Shown here one piece after another: positions 28,336-36,825 of a stretch of DNA of 64,000 nt. The notes under the pieces are model-generated. The model saw only the letters and a program-made list of their open reading frames with translations, searched no databases and was not told the DNA's origin. Each line of letters starts with the position of its first letter. Position 1 is the first letter of the stretch. Both the position numbers and the translations under genes were made by a program. The stretch lies in NCBI GenBank assembly GCA_964512995.1, contig CAZELM010000022.1:18000-81999 (forward strand). Reading direction: 5' to 3'. Origin of the DNA: CAZELM01 sp964512995 (GTDB lineage: Bacteria > CSSED10-310).

Positions 28336-29787
28336 ATGCTGTTAAAACATATTTTTCTGGGGAAAATAGCGCATAGTTCATATATTCTGGCCGGTAAGAA
28401 CAAGTGCGCAGTGATTGATCCACAACGCGATGTGTCGACTTACATCCATGAGGCTCGTGGATTGGGTGTTGATATCACACACATTCTGCAGACCCATCTT
28501 CACGCCGATTTCATTTCCGGTCACATCGATCTGGCTCAACAGACAGGAGCGACGATTTATGTCGCAAAATCAGCGAACTGTCAGTTTGATCATATCGGCG
28601 TTTCTGAAGGCGATGTTATTGAATTCGAGAACATTCGTTTGACTGTATTGGAAACCCCGGGACATACTCCGGAACATGTCTCGTATGTCGTAACGGATAC
28701 GAATCGATCCAGCATTCCGGTTGGTGTATTTGTTGGCGATACACTGTTCGTGGGCGATGTGGGTCGGCCTGATTTGTTTCCGGATATCGCTGCTGAGCTT
28801 GCAGGGAAGCTCTACCATTCATTGCACAGCAAACTGCTGAAGCTGCCGGATTATGTTGAGGTTTACCCAGCACATGGTGCGGGTTCGCTGTGCGGTCGTG
28901 CACTGGCATCGAAGTGGCAGACGACGATCGGATATGAACGCCTCTTCAATGGAGCGCTGCAGATCAGGGATGAAGCGGAATTTATCACCTCGCTCACTCA
29001 TCGTATGCCGCCTGCTCCCGATCATTTCAGTCGAAGCAGTGACATGAACCGGCTCGGACCGGTAATTCTTGATGATCTTCCGCAGGTCGAAGAATATGGA
29101 ACGACTCGATTCAGGGACTCCCTGAAGGATCCCGGAATCCTGGTTCTCGATACCCGCAACTATCATGCGTTTGCCGCTCAGCATATTCCAGATTCATGGC
29201 ATATCGATTTGAACGGCAATTTCCCGACATTTGCCGGATGGGTCTTGCCGACAGACAAGAACATCCTGTTAGTCGCAGAAGATTATAAAAAAGCACTCGA
29301 AGCTGTGATGTGGACCCGGTGTGTGGGTCTTGATCGGGTTATCGGGTATCTGGATGGCGGGATAAGCGCATGGGCTGTTGCGGGTCTCAAGACCAGTTCC
29401 ATTTATCTGATTTCAGCCGAAGATTTGCATGATATGATTTCCGGACATGAAGATTTTGTATTGCTCGATGTCCGGGCTCCTCTGGAATATGAGGATAACC
29501 ATATTCAGGGTTCGATCAATATTCCTGTAGCGGAGCTTCGAACGCGGCATCGTGAATTGAATCATGGAAAACCGATTATCCTCATATGCAGTTCAGGAAA
29601 CCGGTCCAGTCTGGGCGCTTCAATACTGAAACAACATGGATTCAATCAGATTTATAATGTTGCGGGGGGCATGTCGGGGTACAGTGCAGCGGGTTATATC
29701 AAACAATGCCGAGCCTGTGTAAATCCTCATGGTTCACGATTTGCGGACAGCTCCAATGAGATAAAAAAACATTGGGATACTGAATAG
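28336..29787 (+). CDS. CstB-like persulfide dioxygenase-rhodanese fusion
   Basis: 483 residues. Residues 1-245 are an ETHE1-type metallo-beta-lactamase domain with THLHADFISGH (H54, H56, D58, H63), LETPGHTPEHVSY, FVGDTLFVGDVGRPDLF and VYPAHGAGSLCG. Residues about 260-360 are a rhodanese-like domain without a catalytic cysteine (LVLDTRNYHAFAAQHIPDS). Residues about 370-460 are an active rhodanese with C418 in CSSGNRS. This order (dioxygenase, inactive rhodanese, active rhodanese) is that of CstB, which oxidises low-molecular-weight persulfides to thiosulfate. The active iron-site ligands are present. GGAGG precedes the start. Neighbours encode likely sulfur anion transporters, so the group may handle sulfide detoxification and thiosulfate traffic. 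Confidence 0.92.
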   Translation: MLLKHIFLGKIAHSSYILAGKNKCAVIDPQRDVSTYIHEARGLGVDITHILQTHLHADFISGHIDLAQQTGATIYVAKSANCQFDHIGVSEGDVIEFENIRLTVLETPGHTPEHVSYVVTDTNRSSIPVGVFVGDTLFVGDVGRPDLFPDIAAELAGKLYHSLHSKLLKLPDYVEVYPAHGAGSLCGRALASKWQTTIGYERLFNGALQIRDEAEFITSLTHRMPPAPDHFSRSSDMNRLGPVILDDLPQVEEYGTTRFRDSLKDPGILVLDTRNYHAFAAQHIPDSWHIDLNGNFPTFAGWVLPTDKNILLVAEDYKKALEAVMWTRCVGLDRVIGYLDGGISAWAVAGLKTSSIYLISAEDLHDMISGHEDFVLLDVRAPLEYEDNHIQGSINIPVAELRTRHRELNHGKPIILICSSGNRSSLGASILKQHGFNQIYNVAGGMSGYSAAGYIKQCRACVNPHGSRFADSSNEIKKHWDTE

Positions 29788-29805
29788 ACTTGGGAGAGGA
29801 TCTAC

Positions 29806-30324
29806 ATGGACTTTTTCGAACAAACTCGTTGGTCACCCTACATTGTTGGAGTTGGAATCGGCATTCTCAGTTGGCTCAGTTTCTTGATCTCCCAGAAACC
29901 ACTCGCCTGCTCCACGACGTATTCCAAATTTTCTGGAATGGTTGAAAAACAGTTTTTCGGGGAGAGAGTGGTTCAAAAGCCATATTATCAGAAGATTGGT
30001 CTTGATGTGGATTGGCAATGGATGCTCGTTGTCGGGATTTTTTTCGGTTCCTGGATGTCTTCGATTTTTTCCCGAGATTTTCAATGGCAATGGATTCCTT
30101 ACATCTGGGAAGCATCTTTTGGTGATCATCCAATAGTCCGATTGATCACCGCGTTGTTTGGAGGTATCGCACTCGGATTCGGTGCACGATGGGCGGATGG
30201 ATGCACAAGCGGCCATGGAATCAGCGGGACACTTCAACTGGCGGTATCGAGTTGGATTTCCGCGATCTGTTTTTTTATTAGTGGAATAATAACAGCGCAT
30301 ATCATCTATCACTTTTCGGCATGA
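29806..30324 (+). CDS. YeeE/YedE-family sulfur transporter half protein (TsuA-like)
   Basis: 172-residue membrane protein with about four helices. It carries the family motif GARWADGCTSGHGISGTLQL; the cysteine in CTSGHG is the conserved residue that passes thiosulfate through TsuA-type channels. A second cysteine lies in KPLACSTTYSKF near the N-terminus. It is half the size of the fused Escherichia coli YeeE, and the second half is encoded by the next gene, overlapping by four bases. It follows the CstB-like gene by 18 bases with a GGGAGAGGA ribosome site. Confidence 0.9.
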   Translation: MDFFEQTRWSPYIVGVGIGILSWLSFLISQKPLACSTTYSKFSGMVEKQFFGERVVQKPYYQKIGLDVDWQWMLVVGIFFGSWMSSIFSRDFQWQWIPYIWEASFGDHPIVRLITALFGGIALGFGARWADGCTSGHGISGTLQLAVSSWISAICFFISGIITAHIIYHFSA

Positions 30325-30896
30325 GAATCACGATCATGAGATCAACACAACAATTGTTAAAAGGAAAAAACTCCCGATGGTGGGGACTCTTTTTTGGAAT
30401 CCTGTTTGGCTTTCTGCTTCAAAAAGGAGGCGTGACAAAGTATGACGTGATTATTAACCAGCTTTTACTGAACGATTTTACGGTTCTCAAAATCATGCTG
30501 ACCGCGGTTCTTACCGGTATGCTGGGTATCCAATTTTTTAATATGATGGGATGGATCAGTATGCATATCAAAACGGGCTCCATTGGTATGAATGTTATCG
30601 GTGGATTGATTTTTGGAGTGGGATTTGCGGTATTGGGTTATTGTCCCGGAACGATCGTTGGAGCAATCGGTAACGGGTATCTGGATGCCCTGATCGGAGG
30701 CTTCACTGGTATGATCCTTGGTACATATCTGTTTGCCTGGTCCTATCCATTTTTAAATCGAACTATCTTGAACAAAGGACATTTCGGTGATTTGACTCTG
30801 CCACTCCTGCTGAATGTCAATCCATGGATCATCGTCGGACCGATTTCCATCGCCATTATCGGTTTATTGATTGTTCTGGAATATTTGGGGTGGTAA
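30321..30896 (+). CDS. YeeE/YedE-family sulfur transporter half protein (DUF6691-like)
   Basis: 191-residue membrane protein with about five helices and the motif VLGYCPGTIVGAIGNGYLDA. GYCPGT carries the second conserved cysteine of the YeeE/YedE family. Its ATGA start overlaps the stop of the partner gene, so equal production and a two-part transporter are expected. In family members such pairs move thiosulfate or sulfite-like anions. It is the last gene of the cluster; the next gene is convergent. Confidence 0.9.
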   Translation: MRITIMRSTQQLLKGKNSRWWGLFFGILFGFLLQKGGVTKYDVIINQLLLNDFTVLKIMLTAVLTGMLGIQFFNMMGWISMHIKTGSIGMNVIGGLIFGVGFAVLGYCPGTIVGAIGNGYLDALIGGFTGMILGTYLFAWSYPFLNRTILNKGHFGDLTLPLLLNVNPWIIVGPISIAIIGLLIVLEYLGW

Positions 30897-30967
30897 GTAA
30901 ATCGTTCAGTATCATTGGGAGATAAATCAAAGAGCCAGTCCGGACTGTCGTCTTTTTTTCCTCCACA

Positions 30968-32464
30968 TCAAGAAGCGCCTTTTCCGGACAAAACAACCGG
31001 GATCGTTTTGAGAACAATCCAGATATCGAGGAGCAGGGAGTGTTTGCGGAGGTAGAAAATATCATATTTGACCCGATCAACGAGAGATGTTGTCCCCCGG
31101 CACATGATTTGCTGCATTCCGGTGATTCCGGGTTTGATTTTCAGTCGCCGTTTTTGCCAGATATTATACTTATCGACCAGTTGCGTTTCTTCGGGTCTTG
31201 GACCGACAACACTCATGTCTCCGATCAGCACATTCCAGAACTGGGGGATCTCATCGAGGCTGGTTCGGCGCAAAAATTGACCGACACGCGTGATACGAGG
31301 ATCATTTTTGATTTTAAATACCGGTTCTTCCAACTGGTCAAGATTGATCAGTTTACTCAGTTGAGCTTCCGCATCCTGATACATCGTTCGAAATTTAAAC
31401 ATTTTGAATGGTTTTCCGCCTACCCCTGCACGAATTTGACTGAAAAACACATGTCCCGATGAATCCATTTTGATAAGAATCATGATGAGTAACCATAAAG
31501 GAGATGTAATTAGCAGTACTGCACAAGAAAATAGAATATCAAAGGATCGTTTTATGAGTAAACTCAATTCATACATGGGTTGTTCTCTGACAGCAACGAG
31601 CGGAAGCCCATCCAGATCGTTCATGTCTGCAAAGTCGATCAGCAGATCATAGACATTGGGTACCATTTTGCAGTAAACCCCTAACTCCTCGCATATGGAA
31701 ACAATCTCCAGCAGCTTAAAATGGCTGAGTTCGGATTCGGAAATGAATACCTCATCGATGTGATGACTGATTAACATCTCCTGGAACTGATCGAGTGGTC
31801 CGAGAAATGGGAATCCTTCCAGATCCCGGAGTGATTCCGAGACGGGAGCTGTGAATCCGGAAATCCGGTAACCCAGTTCGGGTTTTTCCTGAAGTTTTTT
31901 GACGACGATGCGCGCCATCTCGCCACTCCCAAGAATTAATACCCGATGGACATTCCCTCCCTGAACTTGATGCCATTGTTCCAGGCGGAGAACAAGATAC
32001 CGCCATATTGCCAAAGCGATAACGGATAGTAGAAAGGAATAGAGGAAAACGAGTCGGGAGTATTCAAATCCCTTGACTCGAACAAAAAAGGTCAGCGATG
32101 TCACAAAAAGATAACCCAATGCCAGGGATTTCCATAGTCCATACCACTCGTCCATCATCCAGCGGGAACGCTCCCGACGATACAACCGAAAAAGTGAAAA
32201 AAGCACAAGAAAAAAATAATCAATAAAAACAAGTGCTTTGAGATATTCCATCAGTGGAGCGATCGGAACAGCTTTCGCCCATCCGGCTTCAACTCCCATC
32301 TCTAAATGAAATCTGAAGTAATAAGCGATCAGTACGGAAAGATTGATCAGAAAAAGGTCTACCAGGCTGATCAGGAATGTGACGAAGTTCCGATTGCGTC
32401 TTTTTTGACGAATACGGTCACGGTTCTGTTGATAGGCATCCCGGTGATATTGTTTTACATTCAC
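30968..32464 (-). CDS. polyprenyl-phosphate sugar-1-phosphate transferase (WbaP/WcaJ type)
   Basis: 498 residues. N-terminal helices (about 25-170) and a CoA-binding-like domain (about 180-290; VHRVLILGSGEMARIVVKKL) precede a C-terminal bacterial sugar transferase domain: KRSFDILFSCAVLLITSPLW, FFSQIRAGVGGKPFKMFKFR, RRTSLDEIPQFWNVL, MSVVGPRPEE and IKPGITGMQQI. The enzyme starts a repeat unit by moving a sugar phosphate from a UDP-sugar to undecaprenyl phosphate. GTG 32464 was chosen because GGGGTGA lies nine bases away; a TTG at 32470 is possible. It follows the GT2 gene directly, in one operon. Confidence 0.92.
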   Translation of the reverse strand: MNVKQYHRDAYQQNRDRIRQKRRNRNFVTFLISLVDLFLINLSVLIAYYFRFHLEMGVEAGWAKAVPIAPLMEYLKALVFIDYFFLVLFSLFRLYRRERSRWMMDEWYGLWKSLALGYLFVTSLTFFVRVKGFEYSRLVFLYSFLLSVIALAIWRYLVLRLEQWHQVQGGNVHRVLILGSGEMARIVVKKLQEKPELGYRISGFTAPVSESLRDLEGFPFLGPLDQFQEMLISHHIDEVFISESELSHFKLLEIVSICEELGVYCKMVPNVYDLLIDFADMNDLDGLPLVAVREQPMYELSLLIKRSFDILFSCAVLLITSPLWLLIMILIKMDSSGHVFFSQIRAGVGGKPFKMFKFRTMYQDAEAQLSKLINLDQLEEPVFKIKNDPRITRVGQFLRRTSLDEIPQFWNVLIGDMSVVGPRPEETQLVDKYNIWQKRRLKIKPGITGMQQIMCRGTTSLVDRVKYDIFYLRKHSLLLDIWIVLKTIPVVLSGKGAS

Positions 32465-32471
32465 GGGCAAG

Positions 32472-33509
32472 TCACCCCAATATCCTGGTTCCGTTCGAAG
32501 ATTTCGAAATTAATGTCAAAGCACATCCTTGAATCAAGCCCAAACCCAAAGCCCATGACCGAAGCAGCATGATGAATGGTGCGGTGATTGCGAGTTGATA
32601 GCTGTCCTTTCGAACGCAATTCCGTATCTCCTGAAATCCTGCTAATATAAATAACACAGAAAAAATAATAAATGGCAAATATCCGATGATGGGTGAAGCG
32701 AGTAACACAACGGGAATCAATAATGAAAGCGGTATTTGGGCTTTGAGTGTTGGGGGAGTATGGGTATCTGACATGATTTTTTCTGGGTGTTTTTGAAGAA
32801 CATAGACTTTCCAGAAACCGATTTTAAATTTTTTCAGGAAATATTTTTTCCAGTGATCAGCATGCCGATGGAGAACAATAGCCGCGGGAGTGAATATCAT
32901 CCGATAACCAGCCTTGTGCATCCGGAATGAAAATTCCTGATCTTCAACAGAAGCCCCTGGGAATGACTCATCAAATCCACCCAGCGCCAGAAACGTGTCA
33001 CGTCGGAAACCGGCCGAATAGGTATCGATAAAATCTATGGATTCATAGCGCGACATGAACTGATATTTCCCCTCATATTCAACCTGAACAAATCGTGCAA
33101 TGAGCTGTTGCTGCTTTGATCGGTAAATACCTTTAACGCCATGAACTGCTGGATCCTGAAATGGGAGCAGCATCTTCCCGATCCAGTCTTGTTCGGGTTG
33201 ACAATCTGCATCCGTGAAAAGAAGGATGGATCCAACAGCATTCCGAGCTCCTGAATTGCGCGCAGAAGCGGGTCCGGATGGAGCAATACGGATTACCCGG
33301 TCACAATATGGCTCAGCACGTTTCGCGGTGTCATCCGATGAGCCATCATCAACAAGGATGATCTGATAGCGATTGCGAGCAACAGATTGATGCGTAAGTG
33401 CTTTCATGCAATCTTCAATACAATCGGATGCATTCCGTGCTGGAATGATCACGGTGGCAAGGATTGCGTTCGTTGGATTTGGATTGTTTTGATCGATACC
33501 GTCGGACAT
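32472..33509 (-). CDS. family 2 glycosyltransferase
   Basis: 345-residue GT-A enzyme with ATVIIPARNASDCIEDCM, IILVDDGSSDDTAKRAE, SARNSGARNAVGSILLFTDA (metal site in TDADCQ), and a later GASVEDQEFSFRMHKAGYRM block. Two or three helices near residues 260-340 anchor it to the membrane. ATG 33509 has GGAGGAC about seven bases upstream; a start at 33566 would add an unlikely hydrophobic leader. It is the first gene of the operon with the sugar transferase and presumably adds a later sugar of the same glycan. Confidence 0.87.
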   Translation of the reverse strand: MSDGIDQNNPNPTNAILATVIIPARNASDCIEDCMKALTHQSVARNRYQIILVDDGSSDDTAKRAEPYCDRVIRIAPSGPASARNSGARNAVGSILLFTDADCQPEQDWIGKMLLPFQDPAVHGVKGIYRSKQQQLIARFVQVEYEGKYQFMSRYESIDFIDTYSAGFRRDTFLALGGFDESFPGASVEDQEFSFRMHKAGYRMIFTPAAIVLHRHADHWKKYFLKKFKIGFWKVYVLQKHPEKIMSDTHTPPTLKAQIPLSLLIPVVLLASPIIGYLPFIIFSVLFILAGFQEIRNCVRKDSYQLAITAPFIMLLRSWALGLGLIQGCALTLISKSSNGTRILG

Positions 33510-33668
33510 CCATGGTCCTCCATGATGGAGACATTCTGATAAAATTATCAGAAATATCAAGAACAATTCTTTGTTTCCTCTATTCTGTCACTACGCTGCA
33601 TGATATCTTCATGGCAAAGATAAACTGTGGTATTATCAAGAAGGGGTGACTAAAAGACTGAGTTCACG

Positions 33669-33698
33669 TTGCGTAAATCGGGGAAAAGCTTTTACAAT
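33669..33698 (+). promoter_or_regulatory. candidate sigma-70 promoter
   Basis: TTGCGT (33669-33674) and TACAAT (33693-33698) are 18 bases apart. Transcription would start near 33705, which supports ATG 33729 rather than the TTG at 33669 as start of the following gene. Confidence 0.45.
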
Positions 33699-33728
33699 AG
33701 GGGTATGGCTGAATTGGGAGTAGCGTTA

Positions 33729-35396
33729 ATGATGAGTTATCAACAGAAAAAAAGGTGGTTGTCAGGATTGTTCCTGATTTTTTGTGTGGTGTCATCCTTC
33801 TCAGATGGATATTCTGATGGAAAAGTGCATGTGTTTCAGAAAGCAGAATTGGAGCAATTGATCGCACCACATCTGCCTGCCCATCGAGAGACATCTTCCG
33901 GAAAAAAAGTTCTCATCATTGGATTCGATGGATTTACCTATCGATTTCTGGATCCGGGAATCCAAAACGGTGAATTGCCTAACTTCAGAAAGATCACCGA
34001 TGATGGAACACGGATTATTCTCCGCTCCACCGATTTCCCATCATCCGCAGTCGCATGGCCTGTCATATCGACCGGATGCAAACCACAACACCTGGGAATT
34101 CATTCTTTCTTTCAACTGAACTCGAAAACCTATCAATTTGAACTGGTAAACGCCAACTATCGCGAACGAAAAGCCATGTGGGAAATCCTGTCGGATCTGG
34201 GGAAGCGGAGTATCGTGATCAATGTCCCGATCACCTATCCCCCGGATATTATTGACGGCGTAATGATTCCGGGTCTTCTCAGTTTGGAATCCGGAGATTA
34301 TACCGTTCCGCCATCGATTTCAGAGCCACTTCGTCAGATGGGTTACAGAATAGAGTATCAGTCCTTCAAATCAAAAATTTCACTCGGTGAAACTGCCTTT
34401 TCAGATCACTCAATGGAATATGATCTGAATGACATGTTCGATATGGAGTTTAATCGATACACGCTCAGCCGATATCTACTCGATAAAATCGACTGGGATT
34501 TTGCGATGATCGTCTTTACACTTCCGGACCGGATTCAACACAATGCGCATTCATTGGGGCAGGAGATGATCCGCCATACGTATCGGCAAATGGACTCGGT
34601 TCTGGGCGGATTGATGGCTCGCTTGCCGCCTGAGACATCTCTGATCGTATTGTCCGATCATGGATTCCGTCCGTTTTCACGTGTTTTTTACCTGATCCCC
34701 TGGCTGGTCAGTGAAGGATTTATCGTTTTGGGTTCAGACGGCCAGCCGGATTGGTCAAAGTCGATGCTCATCCCCATCGATCGAATCGGTTGCAGTGCAA
34801 CATTACGATGGAATGTCAAAGGTCGTGAATCCATGGGCGTTCTGGATCCAAAAGATACACTTGAGGAATCCTGCAATTTCATATCCCTGAAAAAAGCACT
34901 GAACAAACTAACCGATTCCGATGGCAAACCCATGTTGGATAAACTCCAGATTTTGGAAACAGAAGGATCCGGTCCGGAATTATTGATAACGTTTAAAAGC
35001 GATTGTCTGGTCAAAAATGACCTCGTTCCGGTCACGCAATTCCTTGAACCATTGAACCCTCCGATTTTTGACCATGAACACGATGGAATTTGTATTTTAT
35101 ATCAAGAAGGCGTGATTCAAGCCAAAAAGAAATTGAACGCCTCGGTTTTGGATGTTGCTCCGACAGCATTGTATCTCATGGGAGTTCCAATCCCGGACGA
35201 ATTGGATGGTCTTGTGTTACTTGAGAGTGTGGAAGAAGGGTATGCAAAAGCTAATCCGGTTAATCATAGATCAATTCCGTTGACTCGCACCAACGTAACA
35301 TCATCGCCGCTGACAGATAGTGCGCTTCTGGAACAACTGAAAAGCCTTGGATATATCGGAGATTCAGCGAAAACATCATCAAACAATGAAAAATAA
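33729..35396 (+). CDS. exported alkaline-phosphatase-superfamily phosphodiesterase/phosphatase
   Basis: 555 residues with a signal peptide (SGLFLIFCVVSSFSDG). The fold belongs to the type-I phosphodiesterase/nucleotide pyrophosphatase group: KKVLIIGFDGFTYRFLDPG (first metal Asp), STDFPSSAVAWPVISTGC (a Ser or Thr nucleophile lies here), MIVFTLPDRIQHNAHS (Asp/His pair) and LIVLSDHGFRPF (Asp-His pair), closing with FDHEHDGICILY and LLEQLKSLGYIG. Related proteins cleave phosphoesters, phospholipid head groups or nucleotides outside the cytoplasm; the substrate here is unknown. Start chosen at the ATG-ATG pair at 33729 because it gives a clean signal peptide. Confidence 0.85.
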   Translation: MMSYQQKKRWLSGLFLIFCVVSSFSDGYSDGKVHVFQKAELEQLIAPHLPAHRETSSGKKVLIIGFDGFTYRFLDPGIQNGELPNFRKITDDGTRIILRSTDFPSSAVAWPVISTGCKPQHLGIHSFFQLNSKTYQFELVNANYRERKAMWEILSDLGKRSIVINVPITYPPDIIDGVMIPGLLSLESGDYTVPPSISEPLRQMGYRIEYQSFKSKISLGETAFSDHSMEYDLNDMFDMEFNRYTLSRYLLDKIDWDFAMIVFTLPDRIQHNAHSLGQEMIRHTYRQMDSVLGGLMARLPPETSLIVLSDHGFRPFSRVFYLIPWLVSEGFIVLGSDGQPDWSKSMLIPIDRIGCSATLRWNVKGRESMGVLDPKDTLEESCNFISLKKALNKLTDSDGKPMLDKLQILETEGSGPELLITFKSDCLVKNDLVPVTQFLEPLNPPIFDHEHDGICILYQEGVIQAKKKLNASVLDVAPTALYLMGVPIPDELDGLVLLESVEEGYAKANPVNHRSIPLTRTNVTSSPLTDSALLEQLKSLGYIGDSAKTSSNNEK

Positions 35397-35479
35397 TCCA
35401 GATCGTTCTTGGAGTATGTATATCAGAGAACGATTGGCTGCAACAAATCAGCATCAACTCAATCGGTAAGGAGGAGATT

Positions 35480-36784
35480 ATGAAAAATTGCAATCAAAGC
35501 AGTGGCAATGTGGGATCGTTCGGTTTATCCGGATTCATACTGGGCATGATGGCAGTATTCTGCCTGGGATTGGGAATCGATACTCTTCAGGCTGCAGAGA
35601 CATTGCCATCATGGACTCTCGGTTCATGGTGGAAATTCACATCGATTGTCGATATGGATATCACCATCGAAGCACAGGGGATCAGTGCGAGTTTCGATAT
35701 TGCCGATGATAATACCCAGTATTCACTTGTCAGCACTGAGCAGAAGACCTTGTCACATGGTACGATGGCAACATATGAGGTGTATCGGCTGACGTATTCA
35801 GCGTCAGCATCCGGATCCGGTACGGTGACCTATTATACGTTGGAAATCCCTGCTGAAATCCGGAATGCAACGATCACGGGAGAGTGGTGGGTTGATACGG
35901 CAACATTGGGGACAGTATATTTTTCACGACATCTGGAGGGAGAACTCTGGGCGGACATGCCATCGGCAGCATGGAGCCAGGTTGGAACAGCAGTCCTGGA
36001 TATGAATGAGGAATATGAACCACCAGAAGATCTGATGAACTTCCCCTTGGATGTCGGCGATGAATGGACACAGGATGTATCCTTTTTCATTTATGGACAT
36101 TACATCTTTGATGTGGATATCGGAATGGGACCGATGTATCAGGAAGATGATTTCGATATGGAGCAATCATTCAATTTTGCTATGTCTGTTCCCAACCAAG
36201 AAATGTTCCAGGATATGATGACGTATGTAATCATCGGTGATGAAGCTTCAACCGATACGATGCTTCTTGGCAATTATGCACCTGAAGCTCAAACACTGGC
36301 CTATCATGAAATTAAAAATTATGATTCCGGTCAGGGTATCGTTCTGAATTCAATGTCACGGAGAATCGATGACTATTATCTCGCACCTGCAAGCACCCCG
36401 ACTCCTATTCCTACGCCAACCGCAACCCCAACTCCGGCAATGAGCGGGATCGACCTGCAGTTGAGTCATGAGATGTTTCATACCGGTGATAACTTCATCT
36501 GTACTGCAAACCTGTATAATACGGGAACGGAAATTGTTGTGACTGAATTTATCGCCTTGGACGTCTATGGTCAGTTTTGGTTCTGGCCGGATTGGACAGA
36601 AGATGTAACCTTCAAGGTTCGAACGTTGGAAGCCGGAGCCGCCATCACGGGTGAGTCAGTCATCGAATTTGAATGGCCTCAGGTTCAGGGATCTGCCAGG
36701 AATCTGAAATTCTGGGCCGCACTGGTGGATCCGGAAGGGAATATTTTCGGATCATATGATATGGTCGAGTGGGGTTATGAATAG
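35480..36784 (+). CDS. exported protein of unknown function with Thr-Pro linker
   Basis: 434 residues. A signal peptide (about 17-39; FILGMMAVFCLGLGIDTLQA) is followed by a beta-rich domain of about 250 residues opening with PSWTLGSWWKFTSIVDM and rich in Asp, Met and Tyr. After a short STPTPIPTPTATPTP linker there is a C-terminal CARDB-like beta-sandwich (DLQLSHEMFHTGDNFICTAN, then LEAGAAITGESVIEFEW). The first domain is not recognised; its 'GSWW' opening recurs in other exported proteins of uncultured bacteria, as far as I remember. A strong AAGGAGGAG site precedes the ATG. It lies between the phosphatase and the kinase on the same strand. Confidence 0.7.
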   Translation: MKNCNQSSGNVGSFGLSGFILGMMAVFCLGLGIDTLQAAETLPSWTLGSWWKFTSIVDMDITIEAQGISASFDIADDNTQYSLVSTEQKTLSHGTMATYEVYRLTYSASASGSGTVTYYTLEIPAEIRNATITGEWWVDTATLGTVYFSRHLEGELWADMPSAAWSQVGTAVLDMNEEYEPPEDLMNFPLDVGDEWTQDVSFFIYGHYIFDVDIGMGPMYQEDDFDMEQSFNFAMSVPNQEMFQDMMTYVIIGDEASTDTMLLGNYAPEAQTLAYHEIKNYDSGQGIVLNSMSRRIDDYYLAPASTPTPIPTPTATPTPAMSGIDLQLSHEMFHTGDNFICTANLYNTGTEIVVTEFIALDVYGQFWFWPDWTEDVTFKVRTLEAGAAITGESVIEFEWPQVQGSARNLKFWAALVDPEGNIFGSYDMVEWGYE

Positions 36785-36825
36785 CAGGTGGGGTTCAGTG
36801 TTAACAGAAGGATGACTGCCTTAAA

